Part shown: positions 7,976 through 17,214 of the stretch, in pieces
Position numbering within the stretch: position 1 is the stretch's first letter
Layout: each line of letters starts with the position of its first letter
Assembly (NCBI GenBank): GCA_934202965.1
Contig: CAKPYN010000009.1
Span: 12,304-76,303 of the forward strand
Length of the DNA: 64,000 bases
DNA from: an uncultured Megasphaera sp.
Lineage (GTDB): Bacteria; Bacillota; Negativicutes; Veillonellales; Megasphaeraceae
Reading direction: 5' to 3'
The notes under the pieces: generated by a model
Told to the model about the DNA's origin: nothing
Seen by the model: only the letters and a program-made list of their open reading frames with translations
Databases searched by the model: none
Translations under genes and position numbers: made by a program

Positions 7976-10255
7976 TTAGAATTTACCGCCAAAGCTGAAG
8001 TGGAATTTACCACCATTAGAACCGACAGCATAATCCAAACGAACCGGGCCAATCGGCGTCGTAATACGGAAGCCGAGACCGCCGGAATAATGGATCTTAT
8101 TGTCACTGTTGTACCAAGGAATATGTTCTGTACCGCCCCAGGCATTACCAAGATCACCAAAGATAACGCCTTGAATTTTCTTAGCAATCGGGTAGCGGTA
8201 TTCAACCGTAGCCTGATACATCTTATTGCCACGGAACTCATCATCTTCATAGCCGCGAAGGTTATCAGCACCGCCCAGTGTAAACATATCGCCGAACGGC
8301 ATATCGCCTGTTGCAATACCGCCCATCAAACGAACGGCAATGACATGAGCCCGGCCGACTTTATAGTACAACCGATTTTCTACGGTAAATTTGAAGTAAT
8401 CAAAGTCACCGCCGATGCCGTGACCTGCCCACGTACCGGAAAAAGCAAGTCGTTTGCCCTTCGTCGGGTCGTATACGTTGTCGCGGTTATCAAAGACATG
8501 ATCCCATGTTAAGCTGTTGGTCCGGCCAAAGTTATTATTCATATAGCCCGTATATTCATCTCTCGGATTTCCACCCAAAGATAATTTATCCAAATTACGA
8601 TAATCCAAGCCGCTGCTGTAATCAGTATATTTCGTATCTTTCGTACCTAATGTCAAATAATCCGTAATATATTCACTGCGGGCACGGCCATAGGTTACAT
8701 TAAAGCCTTTTGTCCGTTTATCGTATTCCGCAACGGAATTGCCTTTTTCATCATAATCATCGTATTCCGATTCCCGGTCAAAAAGGCTGAAACCGATGGA
8801 ATCACCGGCATCATTGAGATACGGATGGGTATAGGAGAAAATGTAGTTTCTTGTCGTATCCGTATGGCCGCCAAATTCCCAGTTAATCGATACTTTATCG
8901 CCTGTGCCGCGAAGGTTTGTTTCGCTAAGGCCCAAGATACCTACTAAGCCGTCCGAATCAGAATAGCCGGCACCAATCGTGACGGTTCCTGTTTTTTGTT
9001 CGACTACATCGATTTCGACAATAATGTCATTGCTGTTTTTCTTGCCCTGCAGCAACCGTACGTTGACATCTTCAAAATATCCTGTGTTATATACACGCTG
9101 GATACTGCGGCTGGCTGTTTCTTTGTTGAAAATATCGCCTTTTTTAAAACGCAGTTCCCGCATAATAACTTTGTTTTTCGTTTTGTTGTTGCCGCGAAGC
9201 TGAATATCTTCGATATGAGCTTCGGAAATGCCAAGATGCAGAATGCCTTTGTCATCTATGCTAACTTCCGAAACACGGCTCATCATATAGCCTTTATTGC
9301 CATAAGCTGCATTAATATCGGCAATGTTCTTACTGACGACAGAGGTATTGAGAACCGTTCCGGGCGTAACCGTAATCAGTTTTTTCAAATCACCTGTAGA
9401 AATGCTTTCATTGCCCGTAATGTCTACACCCTGAACGACAGGATTCATTTGTACGGCATAATTTAGTTTTACGCCTTCCGGTACGTTTGTAAAGGCCGGT
9501 TTAACCGTAGAAAACAGGCCGGTCGCACCAATGACATTCAAGTCATGACGGATATAATCGGCATTGACCGCATCACCTACATGCATGGCCAAACGAGGCA
9601 TGAGCTGCGTTTCAATCGCCTGATCCGGAACAGGACTTACTGTAACGGCTGTGGCAATTTTATTGACATACGGGTTCAGTTCACTGTCTGTAACAATATT
9701 GCCGTACGGAAGGCTTCCTTCTTGTCCCTGCGGCATGACAGCCATCGGATACTTGGGCACCGTCGTATCAATGGTAAAATTATTCATACCGGCAGGAAAA
9801 TCAATGGGTGTACCCGGCAATGTCTGTTTCGGCGCAACCGCGGCGGTTACCTGGCGCTGTACTTCCGAATTCGTATTGGCTGCTGCTGCTTTATCTACAT
9901 CAGCGGCGGCTGCCTGATGCACTTCTGCCGGTGTTTTGCCGGCTGCAATTTCTGCGAGTTCTGCATCCGTTTCATACCCTGTAAGGCCGGATTTGGCTGC
10001 TTTCATCGTTTCTTTCGTCGTCGTATCCGCAGCTGCGGTAACCGTTGCATTAACCGGTGTCTTATCATCTGTTGTGACCCGAGAAGATTTGGTCGTTGTC
10101 GTTACCGCTTCCCCATTGGTTGTCGGTTCATAGCCTGTGGCTGTACCGGCCGCAGCTGAAACAGTTGCTGCAGCGTCATCATTCGCCCAAACTGGGCAAG
10201 TCATCATCGCACTGGTTATCATCAGGACGAGAAGCTTTTTCTTCCGCGTATTCAT
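7976..10255 (-). CDS. bamA: Outer membrane protein assembly factor BamA
   Basis: 759 residues. Central insertase for beta-barrel proteins. Signal peptide 1-24; then a Thr/Ala-rich low-complexity stretch (25-150) unlike typical BamA; then about three recognisable POTRA domains (roughly 200-270, 271-346, 347-420); then the 16-strand Omp85 barrel (425-759). The lid-loop motif appears as LRGY at 666-669 and the chain ends in 'FGGKF', with the terminal aromatic typical of outer-membrane barrels. A GGAGG site lies seven bases before the ATG. Five POTRAs are usual in Proteobacteria, so fewer are visible here. Confidence 0.96.
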   Translation of the reverse strand: MNTRKKKLLVLMITSAMMTCPVWANDDAAATVSAAAGTATGYEPTTNGEAVTTTTKSSRVTTDDKTPVNATVTAAADTTTKETMKAAKSGLTGYETDAELAEIAAGKTPAEVHQAAAADVDKAAAANTNSEVQRQVTAAVAPKQTLPGTPIDFPAGMNNFTIDTTVPKYPMAVMPQGQEGSLPYGNIVTDSELNPYVNKIATAVTVSPVPDQAIETQLMPRLAMHVGDAVNADYIRHDLNVIGATGLFSTVKPAFTNVPEGVKLNYAVQMNPVVQGVDITGNESISTGDLKKLITVTPGTVLNTSVVSKNIADINAAYGNKGYMMSRVSEVSIDDKGILHLGISEAHIEDIQLRGNNKTKNKVIMRELRFKKGDIFNKETASRSIQRVYNTGYFEDVNVRLLQGKKNSNDIIVEIDVVEQKTGTVTIGAGYSDSDGLVGILGLSETNLRGTGDKVSINWEFGGHTDTTRNYIFSYTHPYLNDAGDSIGFSLFDRESEYDDYDEKGNSVAEYDKRTKGFNVTYGRARSEYITDYLTLGTKDTKYTDYSSGLDYRNLDKLSLGGNPRDEYTGYMNNNFGRTNSLTWDHVFDNRDNVYDPTKGKRLAFSGTWAGHGIGGDFDYFKFTVENRLYYKVGRAHVIAVRLMGGIATGDMPFGDMFTLGGADNLRGYEDDEFRGNKMYQATVEYRYPIAKKIQGVIFGDLGNAWGGTEHIPWYNSDNKIHYSGGLGFRITTPIGPVRLDYAVGSNGGKFHFSFGGKF

Positions 10256-10269
10256 AAAAAAACCTCCGT

Positions 10270-10857
10270 TTACTTATTCTGTATTGTCGTACCGCGCAAA
10301 CTGCGGCGCGCATCTTGAACGGCTTCTTGCATTTGTCGTTCCGTTAAGACCGGCTTTGCCGGCGGTACTGCTTTATGTGCAACAGGCGGCGATGTCGTCA
10401 CTTCCGACGATACATGCCGGTCTGTTTCAACCTGTAACATAGGTGTATCAACAGGACGTTCTTCACGTCTGCTGATTGTCATGCTGTCAGATTCCCTTGA
10501 CGTATCTGACATGGTAGTTTCCTGCTGAGTTGCTGCAGGCATAGGCTCTGGCACCGCTGCAGTCTGCGTTTCCACAACGGGTTGTCTTTTTATCGGTATC
10601 GACCGGTTGGCTTCTGTATGACGCTGCATCCACAACGTACCGCAAAGGCAGCACATGCACAGCAAACCGATAGCAGCCGTGCGCAGTCGCGAGCGAGTAC
10701 CGCGCTGTTTACGCAGATTTTTCATTTCCGCTTCTGCCAGCATGAGATTCAATTCCCCTTTGACCATCGATTGATTGTCAAAGGATTGTTCCGCTTTTTC
10801 TAGCCATTTTTTAGCTGAACGGACGTGAGCAGCTTTATGTTTATCTGCTAATCCCAC
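10270..10857 (-). CDS. Single-pass membrane protein of unknown function
   Basis: 195 residues. Basic, helix-rich cytoplasmic N-terminus (1-58), one membrane segment (about 60-77, Cys-rich), then a Pro/Thr/Ser-rich low-complexity region likely to be periplasmic, ending in a short basic helix ('RQMQEAVQDARRSLRG'). It starts 15 bases upstream of bamA and is surely co-transcribed. The layout of inner-membrane anchor plus flexible periplasmic linker would suit a scaffold between inner membrane and assembly machinery, but that is guesswork. No family recognised. Confidence 0.6.
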   Translation of the reverse strand: MGLADKHKAAHVRSAKKWLEKAEQSFDNQSMVKGELNLMLAEAEMKNLRKQRGTRSRLRTAAIGLLCMCCLCGTLWMQRHTEANRSIPIKRQPVVETQTAAVPEPMPAATQQETTMSDTSRESDSMTISRREERPVDTPMLQVETDRHVSSEVTTSPPVAHKAVPPAKPVLTERQMQEAVQDARRSLRGTTIQNK

Positions 10858-10994
10858 TATGATGCCCTCCTTTTACCGTATGTAATATATTCTGTAAAAA
10901 AAGGTATCTTTAGTACGGAGATTATATAAAAAAATAGCCATATTATGACGTATATTCTTTATTATACTTTAAAATTCTCACTTATTCAGCCATT
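10858..10994 (-). other. Intergenic region with possible internal promoters
   Basis: On the minus strand two TATAAT hexamers (plus positions 10961-10966 and 10921-10926) precede the bamA block. Neither has a good -35 at 17 bases. The gap is wide compared with the rest of the operon and has no hairpin terminator, so a secondary promoter for bamA is plausible. Confidence 0.35.
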
Positions 10995-11636
10995 TTACTT
11001 ATTTTTACTATCATGAATAAATTTGCTCAGCATCCCCCGTACACGGCGTATGCCTCGTTTTTGGAGCCGGTATACATAGGGAAGGCTCATGGACAAATCA
11101 TGGGCAATATGTTTTTGCGGTTTATTTTGCAAATACACGCCTTCTACGACTAACTGCTCTTTCTGCGGCAGGCGCTGCAATACACGGGCTACATGCTCAA
11201 ACAAAAGATGCTGTCCTGTCTGTTCTGCTATATCTATGCCTTCATCAGGCAGCATTTCCTGCAGGGTCATGCCGTTTTCATCGGGCTCATCTAATGAAAT
11301 CGCTGCTCGTTTGCCTTCTGTATTCAAGTAATCAATAATTCGGCCGCGAATACGATGAACCGCAAACAGAGAAAAGGCTACATGCCGCGTATAGTCAAAC
11401 CGCTCTACCGCTTCAATCAGTCCTACTGTACCTTCTTGAATGGCATCCAGCACCATATCGTCAGGAATATGCCAACGCATAGCTTCTTTAAAAACCAGCG
11501 GCTGATATTGTTCAATCAACTGGCTGCGGCTTTCCATATCATTTTGGTCTTTATACGCTTTCCACAATGCGTTTTCTTCTTCTGGCGTAAGCAATGTGAT
11601 TTTATTGAGTTCTTGTAAATATTCTTGTAAAACCAT
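10995..11636 (-). CDS. Sigma-70 family RNA polymerase sigma factor
   Basis: 213 residues. Region 2 is clear: the core-binding helix around 'LVFKEAMRW', then 'AIQEGTVGLIEAVERFDY' and 'HVAFSLFAVHRIRGRIIDYL', the -10 recognition helix. Region 4 has 'LPQKEQLVVEGVYLQNKPQKHIAHDL' and the HTH 'MSLPYVYRLQKRGIRRVR'. A much shortened region 3 joins them. This resembles the SigB/SigF/FliA group more than ECF factors. No anti-sigma gene adjoins it. Its place between tamB and bamA suggests that it controls, or is controlled with, envelope assembly. ATG start eight bases after tamB. Confidence 0.88.
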   Translation of the reverse strand: MVLQEYLQELNKITLLTPEEENALWKAYKDQNDMESRSQLIEQYQPLVFKEAMRWHIPDDMVLDAIQEGTVGLIEAVERFDYTRHVAFSLFAVHRIRGRIIDYLNTEGKRAAISLDEPDENGMTLQEMLPDEGIDIAEQTGQHLLFEHVARVLQRLPQKEQLVVEGVYLQNKPQKHIAHDLSMSLPYVYRLQKRGIRRVRGMLSKFIHDSKNK

Positions 11637-11644
11637 TGCTCCTC

Positions 11645-14600
11645 CTAGAACGAATATTTGTAAAACGCGCCGGCAAAACTATCGTCTTCCGATTTCCAAG
11701 CATTCAAATTAAAGCGATTGCCTACATGATACTGCACGCCAAAACGATTGTCATCATGATTTAGGCCAAATGCAACGGTTACCATGAAATCATTGAACAA
11801 ATATTTCCCCATTTCAATATTATAATAGTTACGGCTTAAATCTGTATTTTTATCATTCAGATTTAAGGAGCCGTTGGTTACTGTCAGCATATCCAACGAT
11901 AAGGTATTTTCCAACGCCTGTGTAATCCCCAAACTGTTCAAGGTCATGCGAAGACCCGAACCCAAGAGTTTATTTACATCTTCGCCGTCCATTGATGAGC
12001 TTTGCTGTTTGCTGCCGCCATTACGCAAGGTAATCAACGACGCTATCTGCGCTTTTGTTAGCGGCGGATCTGACCGCAGCATCATATCCATTTGATCAGC
12101 CGGTCCACGCAGCGTCAAAAAGACATCGTACTGCCCGACACGACTTATCCCTTCTACATCGAGATACGGCAAAAACGTACCATTTTCCGTAAAACTTGCT
12201 TTGGCATGAGCTAGACGAAACTTCGTATCTAAATACTGTATCGTTCCCTTTGTCGCTTCAACATATCCTGACGCCATCGGCTGTTCTAACGTACCTTGAA
12301 AATGCACCGTACCATGTACCATTAAATCATATAATGATGGATTATACAACCGCACTTTATCTCCTACCGTAACATTCAGATCCAATCCCAGCGGCAAGGA
12401 TGCCGTTGTATCTGAAAAAGACAGCGGAACATCCAGCATTGTATTCTGAACCTGAATAGTACCGCTGACTACAGGCATATCTTCTTTTTGTACAATATGA
12501 ATTTCTGCATCCAACGGGCCTTTATAATAAGGACAATCCAGCCATATATGGTTGGCCGTAAGCGCCCCTCCATAGGATGTCAGTTTCCAGCCGTCCCAAG
12601 CAGCTTTCCCATCAAGGGAGATACCGCCCGGCCATTTCGCTTTTTTCTTATCCATCACAGCCGTACCGGAAACAGATGCATGGTTTCCCTGAAATTCAAC
12701 ATTCGCACGAATATGCTGCAGCGGATTGGCTACACCGCGAAATTGGATCGTGCCATCTTGCACGCCTATGGTCCCCGTAATCTGCGGGTTGGCCAGTGTT
12801 CCCTGCAAGTTGACCGAGCCTTCAATATCACCGGAAGCCTGCGTGACAACTGGCGTCAAAAACGTCAGCGCATCGAGTCCGGCATGATCTAGTTTGACCA
12901 TAACATCCATCGATTCATCGCCGCGACCGCCTGATAAAGCTTGGACCGGAATCGTACCGGATGCCGTAATTTTATAGGGATCTCTGGCAATATACGCTTG
13001 ATTCAGCACAATCATACCATTGCGAATGTTTAATAACGCAAAGGCATTTGTAAAACCTACGCCATTTATCGTGCCGCTCTGCAGCTGTGCCGAAACATCG
13101 GCTGCGATAGCATCACTTGTACCGTTTAATTCTGCCATAAAATCCAGCGGCGCGTCGATTTGAACCTGTGATTGTCCGGTCACCTGCATCAAGGCCTTCG
13201 CCGGGAAGTTCTTAGCTGCTACTTCCATCTGGACCGGACCATGTACCGCATATGAGCCTTTCGCTGCCAATAGACTGTTGCCGGACTGCAGGGTTAATTG
13301 ATTGATATGGGCCGTATGATCGGCATAATTGATATCGATATCTGCCGGTTCTAACTGTATATCTCCCAAGGAAGCCTGCGTGAGTTTTCCCGCAATTGAA
13401 GCCTGGGGATTATCCGACGTGCCTTCCAGCGCAATCGACCCATCAATACGGCCTGCTATGTGTTTTAGCGGTACATCTGCCAATTTCAATAATCCTGCAA
13501 CATCACCGTGAACCACGCTGGCTTTGCCGCGCAGCCATTTATCCTTGAGCCGATATAATATATTGGCATCGTACGTACCTTCATTTTGCATAAAATGCAA
13601 ATCCGTCAAGCGCACCATATTATCATAATACGTAAAATCGCCGCGAATATCTGCCAGCGGCATATGATTGATAACCAAATACTGGGCTCGCAGTGAACCG
13701 TTAGCCGACGGATTGTCCATGGTTCCGCCAATATGAGCTTTGACGTTGAATACGCCGCTTCGCGGCACTTTGCTCCACGGCATCATGCGGGCAATATCCA
13801 AGTTGGTTCCTTCAATATCGACATTCAGTTGATTGCCTATCGTTCCTTGGACAGACAACGCCGCATTATACGAAGCAATTTCGCCATTGCTGATATAGAC
13901 AGTTCCGTCATCCAGGCGATAATCAGCACTAATATTTTTATATAAATAGCCCGCATACGACCCGTCTGTCAAATGGAAGGATCCTGCAGCCGACGGATTT
14001 TCCCATGATCCATGAATGGTAATCGTATTATCCATCCAGCCCGTCATGGGTATATCCTGTTTTCCGATCACAGGCAATAATTTTTCTACCCGCATATGCG
14101 TTGTATCCAACGATGCATCGAGCGTATGATTTCCCCAATCGGCCCAGCCGCGCAGCGTATGCAGCCCATCTTTATACCGCCAATAGACTGCAGGAAATTC
14201 AATTCTTTCTCCTTGACCGGTTACATTGCCTTCGATATCATCAAAGACCATGCCCTTTACCATGCCATTAGCAGCATGGAAAGACGCATCCCATTGCCAG
14301 TCCGGTCCATACATATGTCCTGCTGCCTGCAGGGTTCCTTCCATCGGAACCGATACATACGGCGTCAGAATATCCAGCGGTATATCTGTCATGGTAAAGG
14401 AAATGTTCGGAGTCTTAGTCTGTAAATCATACGTACCGCTTGCCGACAGCGTTCCTTGTCCTATCTGTGCCTGGAGCCGTGAAAAAGAAAGAACCTGTCC
14501 CGCATAGGCCGCATCCGTTTCGATATGCGGCAAGGTCATGCCGTTATATGAGGCATCCTCTACGGCAACGTGTCCGGCTGCCTGCAAAGACGAACTATCT

Positions 14601-15946
14601 TTGCTGTTCCCTTGAAGCTGTACATCGGCAGATACTGTCCCCAATATTGAAATAGGAACGCCCGGCATCTGCGATAAGTCTATATTTTGTGCGCTTACCG
14701 AAGCCATGTACTCGCCAGTGTCTGCATGATACGTACCGGAGCCCTGCAAGGTCCCGCCTGCACTGTGCGCGGTTACATCATCTAATGATATTGTATTATT
14801 TTCATAGGTAATATTCGCTTGAGCATCATCTACTGTAACGCCCTGATAGGAAAGATCATGGCCCGAAACGACGCCCTTGCCATTTAGATGATCCATAGAC
14901 CCCCACAAGGTTCCCTTATATCCTACGGACCCTGTAACCGAAACCGGAATCAATGACGAAAAAGCCGACAACGATGCATCCGGTACATCTACAGATAGGT
15001 TAAATACAGGCGAGCCCGTATTTGTTTTTACAATGCCGTCGATCTGAAAGGCTTGATCATTGACCGTACCGGATACGTGTTTGAGTCGTACATCATCGGT
15101 TGTTAAATCGACATGTCCCGTTACGTTTTGTATCGAACAACCATACGCTTGAATAGCTCCCGACTTGATGTCTGCCTGTCCGGATACAGAAAAACCATGG
15201 GGGCCATCCGCAATACGCGCTTTGATATCTTCTAAATAGCCTCCCTCAATGTTCACATCCACCGTATTCGGCATAAACGACTGCCCATACGAAACATCTA
15301 TGCCATCAGCCTGCACGGTAAGCGCATACTGCCGAGAAGACGTATACGTTCCCGATACGCTTAGGGACTTCCCGTCCAGCATGCCATCGGCCGTCACGGC
15401 AATGGAGCCGGGGTAATTGGCAAGCGACAAGCTTCCTTCCACATTTTCCACAGCTGCCGGCGTATGATTGGGCAGTTGGGCACGGATTGTCCCTTCATGA
15501 ACACGAACGTTACCATGAAATCCCGTATTTTGGTTGGATTTATTTGTCTTAATCAGAGACGCTACATTCCATGTTTTTCCATCTTCTTGCTGCCAAATAT
15601 GGAGAATCGGTTGATTCACATCAATCGTATCTAACGCTTCCAATATGTCGCCCTGCTGCAGGGATGGAATAATTTTCACAGGATTCACATAGAGCTGTAC
15701 ATCGTCGCCTTCGGCCACGACATGCCCCTCTAAGTCCTTGACCACAGGCTGTACAATCCGGACATTCCCCGACAACGATACATCCATCGATGAAAATGAC
15801 AGTGTTCCATTGAGCTTACTATTTATTGTTGTCTTTACGGTATCATTCAGCATCTGCGTCCATGTTGGCATTTCCATCCAAAACACGACACCAGCCGATA
15901 AAATGAATGCCGAAATAGCGCAGCCTGCTTTCCATTTTTTCTTCAC
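11645..15946 (-). CDS. tamB: TamB-family translocation/lipid-transport protein
   Basis: 1433 residues from the chosen start. One N-terminal membrane anchor (about 9-25), then over 1300 residues of repetitive beta-strand segments, typical of the AsmA-like/TamB groove that spans the periplasm, and the C-terminal TamB (DUF490) domain that ends in strand-rich 'AFYKYSF'. TamB proteins move phospholipid to the outer membrane and pair with an Omp85 protein; here BamA is the only Omp85 protein in the window. The start is GTG at 15946, with AGGGAG six bases before it; an upstream in-frame TTG lacks a ribosome site. Confidence 0.9.
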   Translation of the reverse strand: MKKKWKAGCAISAFILSAGVVFWMEMPTWTQMLNDTVKTTINSKLNGTLSFSSMDVSLSGNVRIVQPVVKDLEGHVVAEGDDVQLYVNPVKIIPSLQQGDILEALDTIDVNQPILHIWQQEDGKTWNVASLIKTNKSNQNTGFHGNVRVHEGTIRAQLPNHTPAAVENVEGSLSLANYPGSIAVTADGMLDGKSLSVSGTYTSSRQYALTVQADGIDVSYGQSFMPNTVDVNIEGGYLEDIKARIADGPHGFSVSGQADIKSGAIQAYGCSIQNVTGHVDLTTDDVRLKHVSGTVNDQAFQIDGIVKTNTGSPVFNLSVDVPDASLSAFSSLIPVSVTGSVGYKGTLWGSMDHLNGKGVVSGHDLSYQGVTVDDAQANITYENNTISLDDVTAHSAGGTLQGSGTYHADTGEYMASVSAQNIDLSQMPGVPISILGTVSADVQLQGNSKDSSSLQAAGHVAVEDASYNGMTLPHIETDAAYAGQVLSFSRLQAQIGQGTLSASGTYDLQTKTPNISFTMTDIPLDILTPYVSVPMEGTLQAAGHMYGPDWQWDASFHAANGMVKGMVFDDIEGNVTGQGERIEFPAVYWRYKDGLHTLRGWADWGNHTLDASLDTTHMRVEKLLPVIGKQDIPMTGWMDNTITIHGSWENPSAAGSFHLTDGSYAGYLYKNISADYRLDDGTVYISNGEIASYNAALSVQGTIGNQLNVDIEGTNLDIARMMPWSKVPRSGVFNVKAHIGGTMDNPSANGSLRAQYLVINHMPLADIRGDFTYYDNMVRLTDLHFMQNEGTYDANILYRLKDKWLRGKASVVHGDVAGLLKLADVPLKHIAGRIDGSIALEGTSDNPQASIAGKLTQASLGDIQLEPADIDINYADHTAHINQLTLQSGNSLLAAKGSYAVHGPVQMEVAAKNFPAKALMQVTGQSQVQIDAPLDFMAELNGTSDAIAADVSAQLQSGTINGVGFTNAFALLNIRNGMIVLNQAYIARDPYKITASGTIPVQALSGGRGDESMDVMVKLDHAGLDALTFLTPVVTQASGDIEGSVNLQGTLANPQITGTIGVQDGTIQFRGVANPLQHIRANVEFQGNHASVSGTAVMDKKKAKWPGGISLDGKAAWDGWKLTSYGGALTANHIWLDCPYYKGPLDAEIHIVQKEDMPVVSGTIQVQNTMLDVPLSFSDTTASLPLGLDLNVTVGDKVRLYNPSLYDLMVHGTVHFQGTLEQPMASGYVEATKGTIQYLDTKFRLAHAKASFTENGTFLPYLDVEGISRVGQYDVFLTLRGPADQMDMMLRSDPPLTKAQIASLITLRNGGSKQQSSSMDGEDVNKLLGSGLRMTLNSLGITQALENTLSLDMLTVTNGSLNLNDKNTDLSRNYYNIEMGKYLFNDFMVTVAFGLNHDDNRFGVQYHVGNRFNLNAWKSEDDSFAGAFYKYSF

Positions 15947-16147
15947 CCTAAGCTCCCTATTATACAATCATACCTTGCTTTACACGTTTTACTCCCTTTA
16001 TTCTACCTAGGCTGATTTATAAAAGCAAGAACTATTCTCCAAGAAACCCCATATTATAAAAATTGTTAAGAAATTGTTACATTAGCGGGTGAAGGGAAGT
16101 GTCCCTGTACCCTCGTATAGTTCTGTAAACTTGCCGTTTACTAGAAA
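15947..16147 (-). other. Leader of the tamB operon
   Basis: Between the tamB start and the hairpin at 16148. On the minus strand a TATAAT lies at plus 16053-16058, about 110 bases before the GTG, with only a weak -35 (TGTAAC). This is a candidate operon promoter. The base string agtgtccct near 16097 returns inverted at 16512. No gene is seen. Confidence 0.35.
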
Positions 16148-16196
16148 AAAAAGAGAGAAACATAGACTCATATTCGTTCTACACTTCTCTCTTTTT
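16148..16196. terminator. Bidirectional hairpin terminator
   Basis: Perfect 12-base inverted repeat, arms 16148-16159 (A/G-rich) and 16185-16196 (C/T-rich), with A tract on one side and T tract on the other, so it could stop transcription from either strand. It separates the tamB leader from the toxin candidate. Confidence 0.6.
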
Positions 16197-16273
16197 GTGT
16201 TTTCCCTATAGCATGAATAAAAAATTCCTTACAAAAGGGATACTTACATCTAATGCATGACACTGCGTATACG

Positions 16274-16279
16274 TTGACA
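16274..16279 (+). promoter_or_regulatory. Possible -35 box of the toxin candidate
   Basis: Exact TTGACA about 108 bases upstream of the small ORF at 16382. The -10 is uncertain: the best A/T-rich hexamer (TAAAAT, 16302-16307) sits five bases too far. An ACATGT...ACATGT palindrome overlaps the spacer. Confidence 0.35.
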
Positions 16280-16350
16280 TGTATGTACATGTAGCATCAT
16301 GTAAAATATTACCCAAGGCACTACAACTAACGGTAGGCGGGTCTTGTGTT

Positions 16351-16372
16351 CCTCATTCTGTATAGAATGGGG
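16351..16372 (+). promoter_or_regulatory. Hairpin sequestering a ribosome binding site
   Basis: Arms 16351-16359 and 16364-16372 pair over nine bases (one G-U) around a GTAT loop. The right arm holds the GGGG of the Shine-Dalgarno site for the ATG at 16382. In type I toxin mRNAs such stems keep the primary transcript silent until processing. Confidence 0.6.
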
Positions 16373-16381
16373 ATGATAGTT

Positions 16382-16459
16382 ATGTATAATTTGTTCATCA
16401 TGCTTTATATTTTTATGATGTTACTGATTATCTTAATTGTCGCTTCAAAACGCAAATAA
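16382..16459 (+). CDS. Candidate type I toxin, small hydrophobic peptide
   Basis: 25 residues: a Met-Tyr start, one continuous hydrophobic membrane segment (about 4-21, rich in Leu, Ile and Met), then the basic tail ASKRK. This is the layout of type I toxin peptides (Fst/Ldr, TxpA, holin-like toxins), which insert in the inner membrane and are silenced by an antisense RNA. GGGGA lies eight bases before the ATG but is buried in the stem at 16351-16372. The stop codon falls inside a perfect inverted repeat (16454-16500) and a terminator follows at 16515. No antisense promoter is clear. It could also be a small membrane peptide with another role. Confidence 0.5.
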   Translation: MYNLFIMLYIFMMLLIILIVASKRK

Positions 16460-16500
16460 ACCGCCCACTCTAGTTCCCCAACTATGACGGCGGTTTATTT
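16454..16500. repeat. Perfect inverted repeat over the toxin stop codon
   Basis: Arms 16454-16465 and 16489-16500, 12 of 12 bases paired, with A/T-rich outer ends. The left arm contains the last Lys codon and stop of the 25-residue ORF. It could end convergent transcripts, that is, toxin mRNA and an antisense RNA. Confidence 0.7.
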
Positions 16501-16514
16501 ACTTAAGTTATAGG

Positions 16515-16550
16515 GACACTAGAACCGTGTATCGTTGTAGTGTCTTTTTT
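16515..16550 (+). terminator. Terminator after the toxin candidate
   Basis: Seven-base stem (16515-16521 with 16538-16544) followed by six T on the plus strand. Confidence 0.6.
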
Positions 16551-16612
16551 CTATATTTATTATAACCTGTTGCCTGGCAAAACGTCAAGAGGAATAATAC
16601 AAGGGATTGCCT

Positions 16613-16668
16613 CATATATTCATTCTTTTTCGTACCGCCGAAAAAGAATGAATCAAGATAAGCAGAGA
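16613..16668. repeat. Dispersed palindromic repeat, copy 1
   Basis: 56 bases that match 22779-22834 at 53 positions in the same orientation. The core is a 15-base inverted repeat (attcattctttttcg and its complement) around a six-base loop. It is noncoding and occurs only in these two spacers of the window. A small mobile or REP-like element is the likely nature. Confidence 0.75.
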
Positions 16669-17214
16669 GCCGAAATCTTTGATTTCGTGCGAATCGCTTA
16701 GGCATAGCAAAAGGCGGCCGCCCGAAACTCCCATTCCTTTGAGAATGGCCGTCATTGCTAAATGGGCGAAACTCGCTACGCTCAAACAAAACGCCCATTT
16801 TTAACGCAATGCCACCCATTCTCATTGTGCGGCAAGCCGCACAACCAGTCATTCCCGTAACGGGGCGGTTTGAAAGCAAATGCAAACAACTACGAATAGC
16901 TGTAATACTGAAAAACCATGTATCATTCAATGCTCATGCATTATAAAGTAACACTGCTTATTACATTATCATAGATGATCCTATGTTTGCTGTCGTTTTT
17001 TGGGGCAGATATTATTTTCCCGGCAACTAGGCGAAATCTACATTGCATGACTGCCAACACCGCCTATTACGGACGTGCCGACCGGTCGAAGACCGGATAC
17101 GGAGTTTGCCGATGACGGGAACAAGCGGCGTCTGAGCGAAGCGAATTTGCCGCACCGTCATCGACAAACGCAGTAAGGCTACGTCCGTTTTTGGGCGGCG
17201 ACTTCTTTCTTTTG
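16669..17214. other. Repeat-like noncoding stretch
   Basis: About 550 bases with no credible gene. Reading frames here give low-complexity, Arg- and Ser-rich translations without ribosome sites. Several short hairpins are seen, such as CGAAATC/GATTTCG near 16671 and GACCGG/CCGGTC near 17078. The base content is more G+C-rich than in neighbouring spacers. It looks like a mosaic of repeat elements; only part of it (the 16613 repeat) has a second copy in the window. Confidence 0.4.

Noticed and set aside
8000..8512. 170-residue plus-strand frame inside bamA
   Set aside because: Antisense shadow of a clear bamA barrel region, without promoter or ribosome site.
9545..10159. 204-residue plus-strand frame opposite bamA
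   Set aside because: Cys/Arg-rich translation caused by the antisense of the Thr/Ala-rich stretch; not a protein.
16508..16930. 140-residue minus-strand reading frame
   Set aside because: Covers the palindromic repeat and the toxin terminator, has no ribosome site and a low-complexity translation; treated as noncoding repeat.
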